Positions 1 to 7,635 of a stretch of DNA of 61,158 nt are shown piece by piece. The DNA is from Hyphomicrobiales bacterium. GTDB lineage: Bacteria > Pseudomonadota > Alphaproteobacteria > Rhizobiales > Beijerinckiaceae. Position numbers and translations under genes: made by a program. Position 1 is the first letter of the stretch. Each line of letters opens with the position of its first letter. The notes under the pieces were generated by a model. It made no database searches. It worked only from the letters and a program-made list of their open reading frames with translations, and was not told where the DNA came from. The stretch spans positions 1 through 61,158 of the forward strand of contig JAFBAS010000008.1 of the NCBI GenBank assembly GCA_019247605.1, read 5' to 3'.

Positions 1-1
1 G

Positions 2-286
2 GCGGGCATACGAGCAATCGTCGCGAAAAGCTTCGCGCGCACCTTTTACCGCAACGCCATCAACAACGGGCTTCTGCCGGTGATCGCGGAGACGAAAGGC
101 ATCGAGGAGGGCGAGCGCATCGAGATCGCAGTGGCCGCAGGCAGCACCGTTCTCGTGCTCGGCGAGGGGGCGCGCCGTATCGCGGCGCAAGGCATCCCAG
201 CTGCGCTTGCCTCCATCTTCGTCGAAGGCGGACTGGTGCCCTACATCGCCAAGCATCGAGGTTTCCCGGCACCTCTGCCAGGGTGA
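2..286 (+). CDS. 3-isopropylmalate dehydratase small subunit-like protein (LeuD family), 3' part only
   Basis: The gene runs in from outside the window; only the last ~94 codons are seen. The first visible residues (SFARTFYRNAINNGLLPV) match the conserved substrate-loop region of LeuD/aconitase-swivel small subunits, where the Ser and Arg contact the substrate. In this family the small subunit pairs with a 4Fe-4S LeuC-type large subunit to isomerise a hydroxy-dicarboxylate. The large subunit must lie to the left if present. The C-terminal end (FVEGGLVPYIAKHRG) is of the divergent LeuD-like type often found in catabolic clusters rather than in leucine biosynthesis, so the substrate is uncertain. 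It converges with the regulator gene on the other strand, with a hairpin between them. Confidence 0.8.
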   Translation, partial: AGIRAIVAKSFARTFYRNAINNGLLPVIAETKGIEEGERIEIAVAAGSTVLVLGEGARRIAAQGIPAALASIFVEGGLVPYIAKHRGFPAPLPG

Positions 287-310
287 GCTCACCTCTCATG
301 CGGGAGGCCT

Positions 311-334
311 TCACCTCTCCGCAGGGAGAGGTGA
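311..334. terminator. bidirectional hairpin between convergent genes
   Basis: TCACCTCTCC and GGAGAGGTGA form a perfect 10-bp stem around a GCAG loop. It lies between the LeuD-like stop and the stop of the GntR gene on the other strand. There is no clear U-run, so it may be a transcription attenuating or mRNA-stabilising hairpin rather than a classic intrinsic terminator. Confidence 0.55.
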
Positions 335-339
335 GCTGC

Positions 340-1023
340 TTATCGGTCGAACATCATTTGCATGCGGATGCGGCCGGCATTCTCGATGTGATGGCGCGCC
401 GCGGCCTCGGCTCGCACGGCATCGCGGTCCTCGATCGCCTTGAGGATCGCCCCATGCTCCTCGCGGGCCGAGGTGATGCGTCCCGGCGCGGTGAAGGTCG
501 TCCCCGGCAACAGCGCCAAGGACGCGTAAAGTTGGCGCAGCGAGAGCACGAGGTAGCGATTGTGCGCCGCTTCGTGAATGGCGTTGTGGAAGCGCCGATT
601 GAGGCGCGCCGCCTCCTCGGACGGAAGCGCCGAACGGTCCTGGCGCTCGAGCAGTTCGACGAGAGCCGCGATCTCCGAAGGCGAAGCGTGCTGGGCCGCA
701 AAGCGCGCGGCCGCGCCTTCGAGCGTCTCGCGCAAGGCGTAAAGCTCGCGCACCTGCTGCTTGTCGAGCTCGACGATCATCATCCCGCGCGAAGGCGCGA
801 ATTCGATCAGTCCCTCCGACGCCAAGCGGCGCAAGGCTTCGCGCACTGGCGTGCGGCTCACGCTCAAGCGGTTCGCAAGCTCGGCTTCGCGCAACCTTTG
901 GCCCGAGTGGAACTCTCCGTCCTGGATGCCTTCCCAAAGCTTCTTGTAGACGAACTCGGCCCGTGACAGATATTCCGTCTCCGCACCGAACCCGCCAAAA
1001 GCGTGAACATTTTCGTCATGCAT
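340..1023 (-). CDS. GntR family transcriptional regulator, FCD (FadR-like) subfamily
   Basis: A 227-residue protein with an N-terminal winged helix (about residues 20-88, containing LANRLSVSRTPVREALRRL, the typical GntR recognition helix) and an all-helical C-terminal FCD ligand-binding domain (about 95-220). The FCD domain carries the usual metal-site pattern of Asn/His residues (RFHNAIHEAAHNRY, EEHGAIL, ARHHIENA). The frame is open 40 codons further upstream, but that extension is unlike the family, so ATG 1023 (MHDENVHAFG) is chosen. It sits downstream of, and in the same direction as, the two TPP decarboxylase subunits, and is probably the local regulator of that unit and of the divergent transport operon. 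The effector is unknown; in related regulators it is a carboxylate. Confidence 0.9.
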   Translation of the reverse strand: MHDENVHAFGGFGAETEYLSRAEFVYKKLWEGIQDGEFHSGQRLREAELANRLSVSRTPVREALRRLASEGLIEFAPSRGMMIVELDKQQVRELYALRETLEGAAARFAAQHASPSEIAALVELLERQDRSALPSEEAARLNRRFHNAIHEAAHNRYLVLSLRQLYASLALLPGTTFTAPGRITSAREEHGAILKAIEDRDAVRAEAAARHHIENAGRIRMQMMFDR

Positions 1024-1212
1024 CTCGCGCTCGATGCTCCTCGAGGAGGGAAAGCGGGACAGGCGTGGCAAAACGAGCGCGCGAGCAGCGATGAACCCGC
1101 GCGAATCCCGCGCTATAGCCGCATATTCGAAGGCTTTGGGCAAGTCCTTGCCAGAATAAGTTACCAGCCATGCAAGAGGTCGCGAGAACGCGCAAGGCCT
1201 CGTTCCTCGGCC

Positions 1213-1824
1213 TCAAGACTTCGTGCCGATGCCCCGCATGAAACGGTCGCGGATGAGCGAGGGGTCGCGCTCGGTCGTGGCGACGGCCGGCTTGTCGTCG
1301 ATGCGCGCCGCGATCAGGTGCGGGCCGTCCTCGGCGAGCGCGCGCCGGATCAGGCTTTCGAACATGGCTTCGTCGGCGGCCCAGCGCGCCTGCTTGAGGC
1401 CCGCGCCTTGCGCGATCGCGACGATGTCGGCCGCAACGGCGGTCGTCGTCTTCTGGGCCCCGGTGATCTGGTAGCAGCCATTGTCCATCACGATGATGGT
1501 GAGGTTCTTCGGCGCGAGCATCGCGATCGTCGTCAGCGAGCCGAGCTGCATGAGGAGCGAGCCGTCGCCTTCGAGCGCGACCACCCCTCTCGTCGGCTGA
1601 GCCAAGGCAACGCCGAGCGCGATCGGGCAGGCAAGTCCCATGCTGCCGAGCATGTAAAAGTTCTCGGGGCGGCGCCCGGCCGCCCACAGATCGAAATTCG
1701 TGTTCCCGATCCCACCGATGACCGCTTCCCCACGGGTGAGGAGGGCAACGAGCCTTTGGCTCAGATCGAAGCGGCTCGTCAATTTGAGATTGGCGTGGTG
1801 GGGCGCCGCGGAGGCGATGTTCAT
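1213..1824 (-). CDS. TPP-dependent decarboxylase, beta (TPP-binding) subunit, sulfopyruvate/phosphonopyruvate decarboxylase-like
   Basis: A 203-residue protein that corresponds to the C-terminal TPP-binding half of the acetolactate synthase/decarboxylase superfamily. The cofactor motif GDGSLLMQLGSLTTIAMLAPKN has the GDG start and the following Asn-containing stretch (MDNGCYQITGAQ). Start ATG 1824 (MNIASAAPHH) is preferred over a further upstream start because it follows the alpha subunit by 14 nt. The split into two small chains is characteristic of sulfopyruvate decarboxylase (ComD/ComE) and of related phosphonopyruvate decarboxylase-like proteins, which convert a 2-oxo acid with an anionic tail to the aldehyde. 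The nearby aldehyde dehydrogenase could take the product. The actual substrate cannot be read from sequence. Confidence 0.85.
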   Translation of the reverse strand: MNIASAAPHHANLKLTSRFDLSQRLVALLTRGEAVIGGIGNTNFDLWAAGRRPENFYMLGSMGLACPIALGVALAQPTRGVVALEGDGSLLMQLGSLTTIAMLAPKNLTIIVMDNGCYQITGAQKTTTAVAADIVAIAQGAGLKQARWAADEAMFESLIRRALAEDGPHLIAARIDDKPAVATTERDPSLIRDRFMRGIGTKS

Positions 1825-1838
1825 CGGTGCTGCCCTTC

Positions 1839-2390
1839 TCAATGCGCGAACGTCTTGCCGCCGGTGAGGAGCGGCGAGAGGATGAGCGCGCAAGGCGCCT
1901 GCGTGGCGACCGCCTGCTTGATCGAACGGTCGACAATGAAATCGAGCTCGTCGAGGCGCGTGATCGTGTGGTTCTCGATCCCGAGCGCGTCGAGCACGGG
2001 CCGCATGGTGCGGCAGACGAGTGCCTGGCCGAGGTTGAATTCACCCAGCGTGCCGCGTTCGGAAACGAACATCAGAAGCGGGATCTGGTAGGGGACCGCA
2101 AGCGAAGCGAGCGCATTCGGCAAGGTAGCAAAGCCGCTCGTCTGCATGAGCACCGCGCCGCGCATGCCGCCCATCCACGCGCCCGTCACGATACCGAGCG
2201 CTTCCTCCTCCCGCGTCGTCACGAAGGCGGTGAAGAAATCGTCCTTGTGAATCGCGTCGATGAGCGGGGTCAGCACGCGATCGGGCACGTAGGTGACGAG
2301 CCGCACATCATTGCGCTTGAGCGCCTCGCGAACGATGGCGTGCCAAGCCGTTGGGGCACGGCTCGGCTCGTTCTCCATCCCCTTGGCCAT
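1839..2390 (-). CDS. TPP-dependent decarboxylase, alpha (Pyr domain) subunit, sulfopyruvate/phosphonopyruvate decarboxylase-like
   Basis: A 183-residue protein matching the N-terminal pyrimidine-binding domain of TPP enzymes. The catalytic Glu that activates TPP is in the segment TTREEEALGIVTGAWMGG, and the strand MQTSGFATLPNALASL follows as in ComD-type subunits. It is the first gene of the minus-strand unit and is followed 14 nt later by the beta subunit, so the two form one enzyme. The start at 2390 is 127 bp from the divergent ABC transporter start, and the shared region contains palindromic operator-like sequences. The family decarboxylates 2-oxo acids such as sulfopyruvate or phosphonopyruvate; assignment to one of these is inference. 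Confidence 0.85.
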   Translation of the reverse strand: MAKGMENEPSRAPTAWHAIVREALKRNDVRLVTYVPDRVLTPLIDAIHKDDFFTAFVTTREEEALGIVTGAWMGGMRGAVLMQTSGFATLPNALASLAVPYQIPLLMFVSERGTLGEFNLGQALVCRTMRPVLDALGIENHTITRLDELDFIVDRSIKQAVATQAPCALILSPLLTGGKTFAH

Positions 2391-2453
2391 TCCATGTCCT
2401 TCATCGGCTCGGGCAACCGCTTTTTGCCCCTCAACCTGATCTTTCCTGGCGCC

Positions 2454-2470
2454 TTGACATTGTCAACAAT
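2454..2470. promoter_or_regulatory. overlapping palindromes in a divergent promoter, candidate GntR/FCD operator
   Basis: TTGACATTGTCAA (2454-2466) is a perfect 6-1-6 palindrome, and ATTGTCAACAAT (2459-2470) is a second perfect inverted repeat overlapping it. The ATTGT-NN-ACAAT form resembles operators described for FCD-type GntR regulators. The site lies between the divergent decarboxylase unit (start 2390) and the ABC transporter operon (start 2518), with two FCD regulators encoded nearby. Confidence 0.55.
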
Positions 2471-2517
2471 CATTTCGACAATTTTGAACACCGTCTTTCT
2501 CCGAAACGAGCCCCCTC

Positions 2518-3660
2518 ATGGCCGTCGCATGCCAGGCCTTTGAAAGCCAGGCACCCAAATGTCAGGTTGAAGCGCTGACCAAGCGCTATGGCACGAGAGC
2601 GGTCGTCGAAAATGTGTCCTTTGAGATCGCCGAGGGCGAGTTCGTCGTGGTCCTGGGCCCGAGCGGCTGCGGCAAGTCGACGACGCTTCGCCTTGTCGCC
2701 GGGCTCGCCGCGGCCGATGGCGGGCGAGTTCTGCTCGGTGGGAAAGCCGTGTCGGACGCCGCAAGCGGGCTCTTCGTGCGTCCCGAGCGGCGCGACATCG
2801 GCATGGTGTTCCAATCCTACGCGATCTGGCCGCACATGGATGTCTTCGAGAACGTGGCCTACCCCCTGCGTGTGCGCAAGCGCGGCAATGCCGAGATCAA
2901 GCAAAGGGTGGAAAACATGCTCGCCCTTGTCGGCCTTGCCGGAGAAGCGCGCCGCTCCGCCGCGCAATTGTCGGGTGGCCAAATGCAAAGGGTGGCGCTC
3001 GCGAGGGCATTGGTTTTCGATCCGACGCTCCTTCTTTTCGACGAGCCGTTGTCCAATCTCGATCTGAAGTTGCGCGAGCGGCTTCGCCTCGAGCTCAAGG
3101 AGCTGCAACGGCGCACCGGGCTCACGAGCATCTACGTCACCCATGATCAGGCCGAAGCCGTCGAACTCGCCGATCGCATCATCGTGATGGAGAGCGGGCG
3201 CGTGGTCCAGGTCGGAGCGCCCCACGAGCTTTACCGGCGCCCGCTGAGTCGCTTCGTCGCCCAATTCATCTCGAGCGCCAACATCTTCCCTGGACGCGTG
3301 CTTGCGCGCATCTCCGATGATTGCGCCTCGGTGAGAACCGAAACGGGCCGCGAGCTCGCCGCCACGCATGACGGAAGCGTCGCGACCGGCGACCTCGTCG
3401 ACGTCGTGATCCATCCCGAGGATTGCCTTCTCGGCGAGAGGGCGCCCGAGGCGCCCGACAGCCACCACGCCCGCATCGTCTCGCGCCGCTACCAGGGCAC
3501 CTCGACGCGCTACACCGTGGACTGGGCCGGGGCGCCTTTGGAGGTCGCGGCGCTCGGCAGCGAGGCGCCGCTCGCGCAAGACAGCCCTGTCGTGCTCACC
3601 GTCCCGCGCGAGCGGGCGCGGATCATCGGCAGAAGCGCCATCGCGGCGAGCGCGCCATGA
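2518..3660 (+). CDS. ABC transporter ATP-binding protein (FbpC/PotA type)
   Basis: A 380-residue ATPase of the importer class. Walker A is GPSGCGKST (about 47-55), the Q-loop is MVFQSYAIWPHM, the signature LSGGQMQRVALARAL, Walker [13 protein letters not shown], and the H-loop YVTHDQAEA. The C-terminal ~130 residues form a TOBE-like regulatory domain (IHPEDCLLG, RRYQGTSTRYTVDW). It overlaps the permease gene by 4 bp (ATGA), so the two are translationally coupled. With the permease and the binding protein encoded at 11408 it would make an Fe(III)/2-aminoethylphosphonate/thiamine-class importer. The first ~14 residues precede the homologous region, so a slightly later start is possible. Confidence 0.93.
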   Translation: MAVACQAFESQAPKCQVEALTKRYGTRAVVENVSFEIAEGEFVVVLGPSGCGKSTTLRLVAGLAAADGGRVLLGGKAVSDAASGLFVRPERRDIGMVFQSYAIWPHMDVFENVAYPLRVRKRGNAEIKQRVENMLALVGLAGEARRSAAQLSGGQMQRVALARALVFDPTLLLFDEPLSNLDLKLRERLRLELKELQRRTGLTSIYVTHDQAEAVELADRIIVMESGRVVQVGAPHELYRRPLSRFVAQFISSANIFPGRVLARISDDCASVRTETGRELAATHDGSVATGDLVDVVIHPEDCLLGERAPEAPDSHHARIVSRRYQGTSTRYTVDWAGAPLEVAALGSEAPLAQDSPVVLTVPRERARIIGRSAIAASAP

Positions 3661-5411
3661 CCGCGCTCGTCGCCTCTCCGGGAGCGCGTTCACGCGGCGC
3701 GTGGCTCGTGGCGGCACTCTCGCCGCGTGGCCTCTTCATGGCGGTCCTTTTCGCCGGCCTCTTCTTCCTCATCGTGCTTCCTGTTCTCGCGCTCGTCCTC
3801 GGCTCCTTCCTGCCGGTGCCACCACGCGCGCTCGCCATCGATTGGTCCGGGCTCACGCTCGCGAATTATCGCGAAACCCTCTCGGGCGGCGGCTTCCTCG
3901 CGCTTTTGCGCGTGACGCTTGCTGCGGCCATGATCGGCACGGCCGGCGCTCTCGCGATCGGCGCGAGCCTCGCCTGGCTCGCCATCCGCACGAATGTTCC
4001 GGGACGGCATCTCCTCGAAAGCATCGCCATCCTGCCGATGTTCGTTCCCCCGCTCGTCGGCGCCTTCGCCTGGGACATCCTGGCCTCGCCGAGAAGCGGG
4101 ATCATCAACATCGCGCTGCGCTCGATCGGCATCGAAAAGGCGGTCAACATCTACAGCCTCGGTGGGATCGGCTTCGTGTTCGCCATCTACTATGCGCCTT
4201 ACGTGCACCTCTTCGTCGCGGCGGCCTTGCGCAATTTCGATCCGACGCACGAGGAGGCAGCCCGCATGTGCGGGGCCTCGAGCTGGCGTTGCTTTTGGCA
4301 AATCACGCTTCCCCTCATCTCGCCCGCGCTCCTTTCCTCGGGTCTTCTCGTATTCGTGCTCTTGATCGAGCTCTTCGCCATTCCGGCGATCCTGGGAGAG
4401 CCGGGCAATCTTCATTTCATCTCGGTGCGCATCTGGGAAATGGTCGGATTCACGCCGCCCAAGGTCAACCAGGCTTCCGCGCTCGGCGTGTTGATGCTCG
4501 TCATCACGGTCACCCTCGTCCTCCTCCAATACCGCGTCCTCGGCAAACGGAGCTTCGTCACCGTGAGCGGCAAGGGCTTGCGGCCCGACGTCGTGGCGCT
4601 CGGCGGCGCGCGCTGGCCGCTCGCCTTCGTCGGCTTCGGCTATATTCTCTTCGTCGTGCTCCTGCCTTACGCGGCCCTTCTCTTCATCGCACTGCGCAAG
4701 AACCTCTTCTACGCCACGCTCGGAGCGCTCGCCGATACGAGGCAGCTCTCGCTCGACCAATTCGCGCTCGCCTTCAGCGATCCGGTGGTGCGCGCCTCCT
4801 TCCTGAACTCGCTTGCCGTCTCGCTCGGCACCGTCGCGATCGGCAGCGTGCTCTACTTCACCATCGCCTATGTTGTGCAGCGCACGAGCCTGGCGGGACG
4901 GCGCGCGCTCGACGTCATCACGATCCTTCCGGTCGCGATTCCGGGCCTCATCATCGGGCTCGGCTATCTCTGGACCTGGATCAGCCTGCCGTTCGGCATC
5001 TACGGCACGCTCTGGATCATCATCCTTGCTTACCTCTCGCAATTCTCTCCGCAAGGGGTTCGCGCCATCTCCGGCTCTCTCGTCCAGATCGACCCCGAGC
5101 TCGAGGAAAGCTCGCGGCTTTGCGGCGCGGGTCTCGCCTACACCTTGCGACGCATCGTCGTTCCTCTCGCCTGGCCGGGCATCCTCTCGGCGATGATCTT
5201 GTTGCTGATCTTGTCGTTTCGTGAGCTTGCGACCGCGCTCTTCCTCTACACCTCGACCACACAGGTGTTCTCGCTCACCATGTTCGATTTCTGGCTGCGC
5301 GGCTCGACCAATCTTGTCGCCGTGATGGCCCTCGTGCAGACGCTGGTGCTTGCGATCCTGGTCTTGCTCGCGCGGCGCATAAGGCGCGAGCGCACTCCAT
5401 TCATCACCTGA
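3657..5411 (+). CDS. ABC transporter permease, fused two-core type (FbpB-like)
   Basis: A 584-residue membrane protein with about 12 transmembrane segments in two homologous halves. Each half has an EAA loop that contacts the ATPase: EEAARMCGASSWRCFWQI and EESSRLCGAGLAYTLRRI. Such internally duplicated permeases are typical of FbpB/ThiP/PhnU-like importers, where one chain replaces a homodimer. The start ATG 3657 overlaps the stop of the ATPase gene (ATGA); an in-frame extension upstream is just the shadow of the ATPase gene. It is followed 9 bp later by the aldehyde dehydrogenase, so uptake and catabolism of one compound are probably co-transcribed. Confidence 0.93.
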   Translation: MTALVASPGARSRGAWLVAALSPRGLFMAVLFAGLFFLIVLPVLALVLGSFLPVPPRALAIDWSGLTLANYRETLSGGGFLALLRVTLAAAMIGTAGALAIGASLAWLAIRTNVPGRHLLESIAILPMFVPPLVGAFAWDILASPRSGIINIALRSIGIEKAVNIYSLGGIGFVFAIYYAPYVHLFVAAALRNFDPTHEEAARMCGASSWRCFWQITLPLISPALLSSGLLVFVLLIELFAIPAILGEPGNLHFISVRIWEMVGFTPPKVNQASALGVLMLVITVTLVLLQYRVLGKRSFVTVSGKGLRPDVVALGGARWPLAFVGFGYILFVVLLPYAALLFIALRKNLFYATLGALADTRQLSLDQFALAFSDPVVRASFLNSLAVSLGTVAIGSVLYFTIAYVVQRTSLAGRRALDVITILPVAIPGLIIGLGYLWTWISLPFGIYGTLWIIILAYLSQFSPQGVRAISGSLVQIDPELEESSRLCGAGLAYTLRRIVVPLAWPGILSAMILLLILSFRELATALFLYTSTTQVFSLTMFDFWLRGSTNLVAVMALVQTLVLAILVLLARRIRRERTPFIT

Positions 5412-5420
5412 AGGACAATC

Positions 5421-6920
5421 ATGAGCACGATCACGAAAGACATAGTCGAGCACGAGGCGCCCGATCTTTTCATCGGCGGGGAATGGAAGGCGCCGCATTC
5501 AGGCCGGATGATCGCCTCGATCGACCCCTCGACCGAGAAGGTCTGGGCGCATGTGGCCGAAGCCGATGAGACGGATGTGGACCGCGCGGTCGGCGCGGCG
5601 CGCGCCGCCTTGCGTGGACCCTGGACCCAGAAGGTCACCGCGAGCCAGCGCGGCGCCATGCTTTCGAAGCTAGCCGAGCTTCTCCGGCGCGATGCCAAAG
5701 CGCTCGCCATGCTCGAGAGCCGCGACAACGGCAAGCCCTTGCGCGAGACGCTGGGCGAGGTGCAGCGAGCCGCGGATTGGCTCACTTTCTTTGCCGGGGC
5801 GGCCGACAAGATCAACGGGGATCAAATCCCCTTCCGGCCCGACGCGCTCGCCTACACGCGGCGTGAGCCCGTCGGCGTCGTCGGCGCCATCCTGCCGTGG
5901 AACTCGCCCGTCTCGCTCTACTCGTGGAAGCTCGGCCCGGCGCTCGCGGCCGGCAACACGGTCGTGCTCAAGCCGGCCGAGCAGACGCCGGTCTCGGCAC
6001 TCGCGCTCGGCAAGCTGATCGAGGAAGCCGGCTTTCCGGCGGGTGTCGTCAACATCGTCCCGGGATTCGGGCCGGTTGCCGGCGCGGCGCTCGTTGCCCA
6101 TCCGGGCGTCGACAAGATTTCCTTCACCGGCGAGCATCGCACCGCTCAGGAGATCATGCGCGGCGCGAGCGTCAATCTGAAGCGCTGCTCCTTCGAATGC
6201 GGCGGCAAATCACCTCATATCCTCTTTGCCGACGCGGATCTCGACAAGGCGCTCGTGGTGGCGACGCATGGCGCCTTCCGCTCGACGGGACAATCCTGTT
6301 CCTTGGGCTCGCGGCTTTTCGCGCAGCGCTCCATCTATGATGTGGTCGTCGAGCGCATGGCGGAGCGGGCACGGCGCATTCGCGTCGGCATGCCGCTCGA
6401 CGCCAATACCCATATCGGCCCGCAAAGCTCGGCCGAGCAGCTCGCGAAGACGAACGCCTACATCGCGCTCGGCAAGGAACAAGGGGCGCGCCTCGTCGCA
6501 GGTGGCGGCCGCCCGGCCGGCCTCGAGCGGGGCTATTTTGTCGAACCCACCGTGTTCGCCGATGTCGACAATCGCTCACGCCTCGCACAGGAAGAAGTAT
6601 TCGGGCCGGTGCTCGCGATCATCCCGTTCGAAACCGAAGAGGAGGTGATCGCGCTCGCCAATGACGTGCCCTATGGGCTCGTGGCCGGATTGTGGACGCA
6701 GGATATCGGCCGCGCGCATCGTGTGGCGGCGCGGATCGATGCCGGCCTCGTCTCGATCAACACCTACCGTCCCGTCCACTGGATGCTTCCTTACGGCGGC
6801 TACAAAATGAGCGGGCTCGGGCGCGAGAACGGCCTCGCGGCTCTCGACGAGTACACCGAGATCAAGACGGTGGTGGTCGAGCTCGCCACGAATTCGCCCG
6901 CCGATCCCTTCGCGGATTGA
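5421..6920 (+). CDS. NAD(P)+-dependent aldehyde dehydrogenase
   Basis: A 499-residue protein, full length for the family. The oxyanion Asn is in ILPWNSPVSLYSWKLGPAL, the general-base Glu in FECGGKSPHIL, and the catalytic Cys in STGQSCSLGSRLF. The C-terminal segment GPVLAIIPFETEEEV and the YGLVAGLWTQD stretch are canonical. The NAD-binding turn, usually FTGST, reads FTGEHRTAQEIM, so the usual Ser is changed. It oxidises an aldehyde to the acid (or acyl compound); the aldehyde may be the product of the divergently encoded TPP decarboxylase. It lies in the operon between the permease and the second GntR regulator. Confidence 0.93.
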   Translation: MSTITKDIVEHEAPDLFIGGEWKAPHSGRMIASIDPSTEKVWAHVAEADETDVDRAVGAARAALRGPWTQKVTASQRGAMLSKLAELLRRDAKALAMLESRDNGKPLRETLGEVQRAADWLTFFAGAADKINGDQIPFRPDALAYTRREPVGVVGAILPWNSPVSLYSWKLGPALAAGNTVVLKPAEQTPVSALALGKLIEEAGFPAGVVNIVPGFGPVAGAALVAHPGVDKISFTGEHRTAQEIMRGASVNLKRCSFECGGKSPHILFADADLDKALVVATHGAFRSTGQSCSLGSRLFAQRSIYDVVVERMAERARRIRVGMPLDANTHIGPQSSAEQLAKTNAYIALGKEQGARLVAGGGRPAGLERGYFVEPTVFADVDNRSRLAQEEVFGPVLAIIPFETEEEVIALANDVPYGLVAGLWTQDIGRAHRVAARIDAGLVSINTYRPVHWMLPYGGYKMSGLGRENGLAALDEYTEIKTVVVELATNSPADPFAD

Positions 6921-6928
6921 GCACCGCG

Positions 6929-7588
6929 ATGAATGCAAGAAGCGACGGCAAGGATGTGACCGCGAGATTGCGCGAAGCGATCGTCAGCGGGCACTTCCAG
7001 CCGAGCGAAAGATTGATCGAGGTGGAGCTTGCCGGGTTGCTGGCGACCAACCGCACCAATGTGCGCACGGCACTTGCGCAACTGGAGCAGGAAGGGCTCG
7101 TGGTGCGCGAGGCCAACCGCGGCGCGCGCGTGCGTCTCGTGAGTCATGAGGACGCGATCGAGATCACGCAGGTGCGCGGCGCCTTGGAGGCCTTCGTCGC
7201 CGGACTCGCCGCGGCCCGCGCGCGACCGCAAGATCATAGGCGCCTTCGCGCCCTGGTGGAGGCGATGCGAGAAGCCGTCGAGGCGGGCGACCTCATCGCA
7301 TATTCCAAGATCAACGGATCCTTGCACGCCGAGATCCTGCGCATCGCCCAACACCGCACCGCGGCGAAGCTGCTTGCGAATCTCAATTCGCAAGTGGTGC
7401 GCTTTCAATATCGCTCGATCCTTTTGCCCGGACGTTCGCGGCGCTCGCTGGCCGAGCATGAAGAGATCGTGGCGGCGATTTGCGCCGCGGACGTGGAGGC
7501 GGCGGAGCGCAACATGGGCGCGCATCTGCGCGCCGCCGCCGAAGCGCTGCGCCAAGTGATCGAAGCCTCGAAGACGGCCATCGTCTAG
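6929..7588 (+). CDS. GntR family transcriptional regulator, FCD subfamily
   Basis: A 219-residue protein with an N-terminal winged helix (about 1-75; LAGLLATNRTNVRTALAQLEQEGLV) and a C-terminal FCD domain (about 80-205) containing the metal-site-like pattern INGSLHAEILRIAQHR and SLAEHEEIVAAI. ATG 6929 gives the correct frame and a normal family N terminus; the ATG four bases later is out of frame. It is embedded in the transport/catabolic operon, 8 bp after the aldehyde dehydrogenase, suggesting autoregulation of the operon. It is distinct in sequence from the FCD regulator at 340-1023, so the locus has two regulators of the same class. Confidence 0.9.
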   Translation: MNARSDGKDVTARLREAIVSGHFQPSERLIEVELAGLLATNRTNVRTALAQLEQEGLVVREANRGARVRLVSHEDAIEITQVRGALEAFVAGLAAARARPQDHRRLRALVEAMREAVEAGDLIAYSKINGSLHAEILRIAQHRTAAKLLANLNSQVVRFQYRSILLPGRSRRSLAEHEEIVAAICAADVEAAERNMGAHLRAAAEALRQVIEASKTAIV

Positions 7589-7635
7589 CGGTAGGCGAAG
7601 GCGGGTGAATTTCTAAAACCTTGCGGAACACCGAT

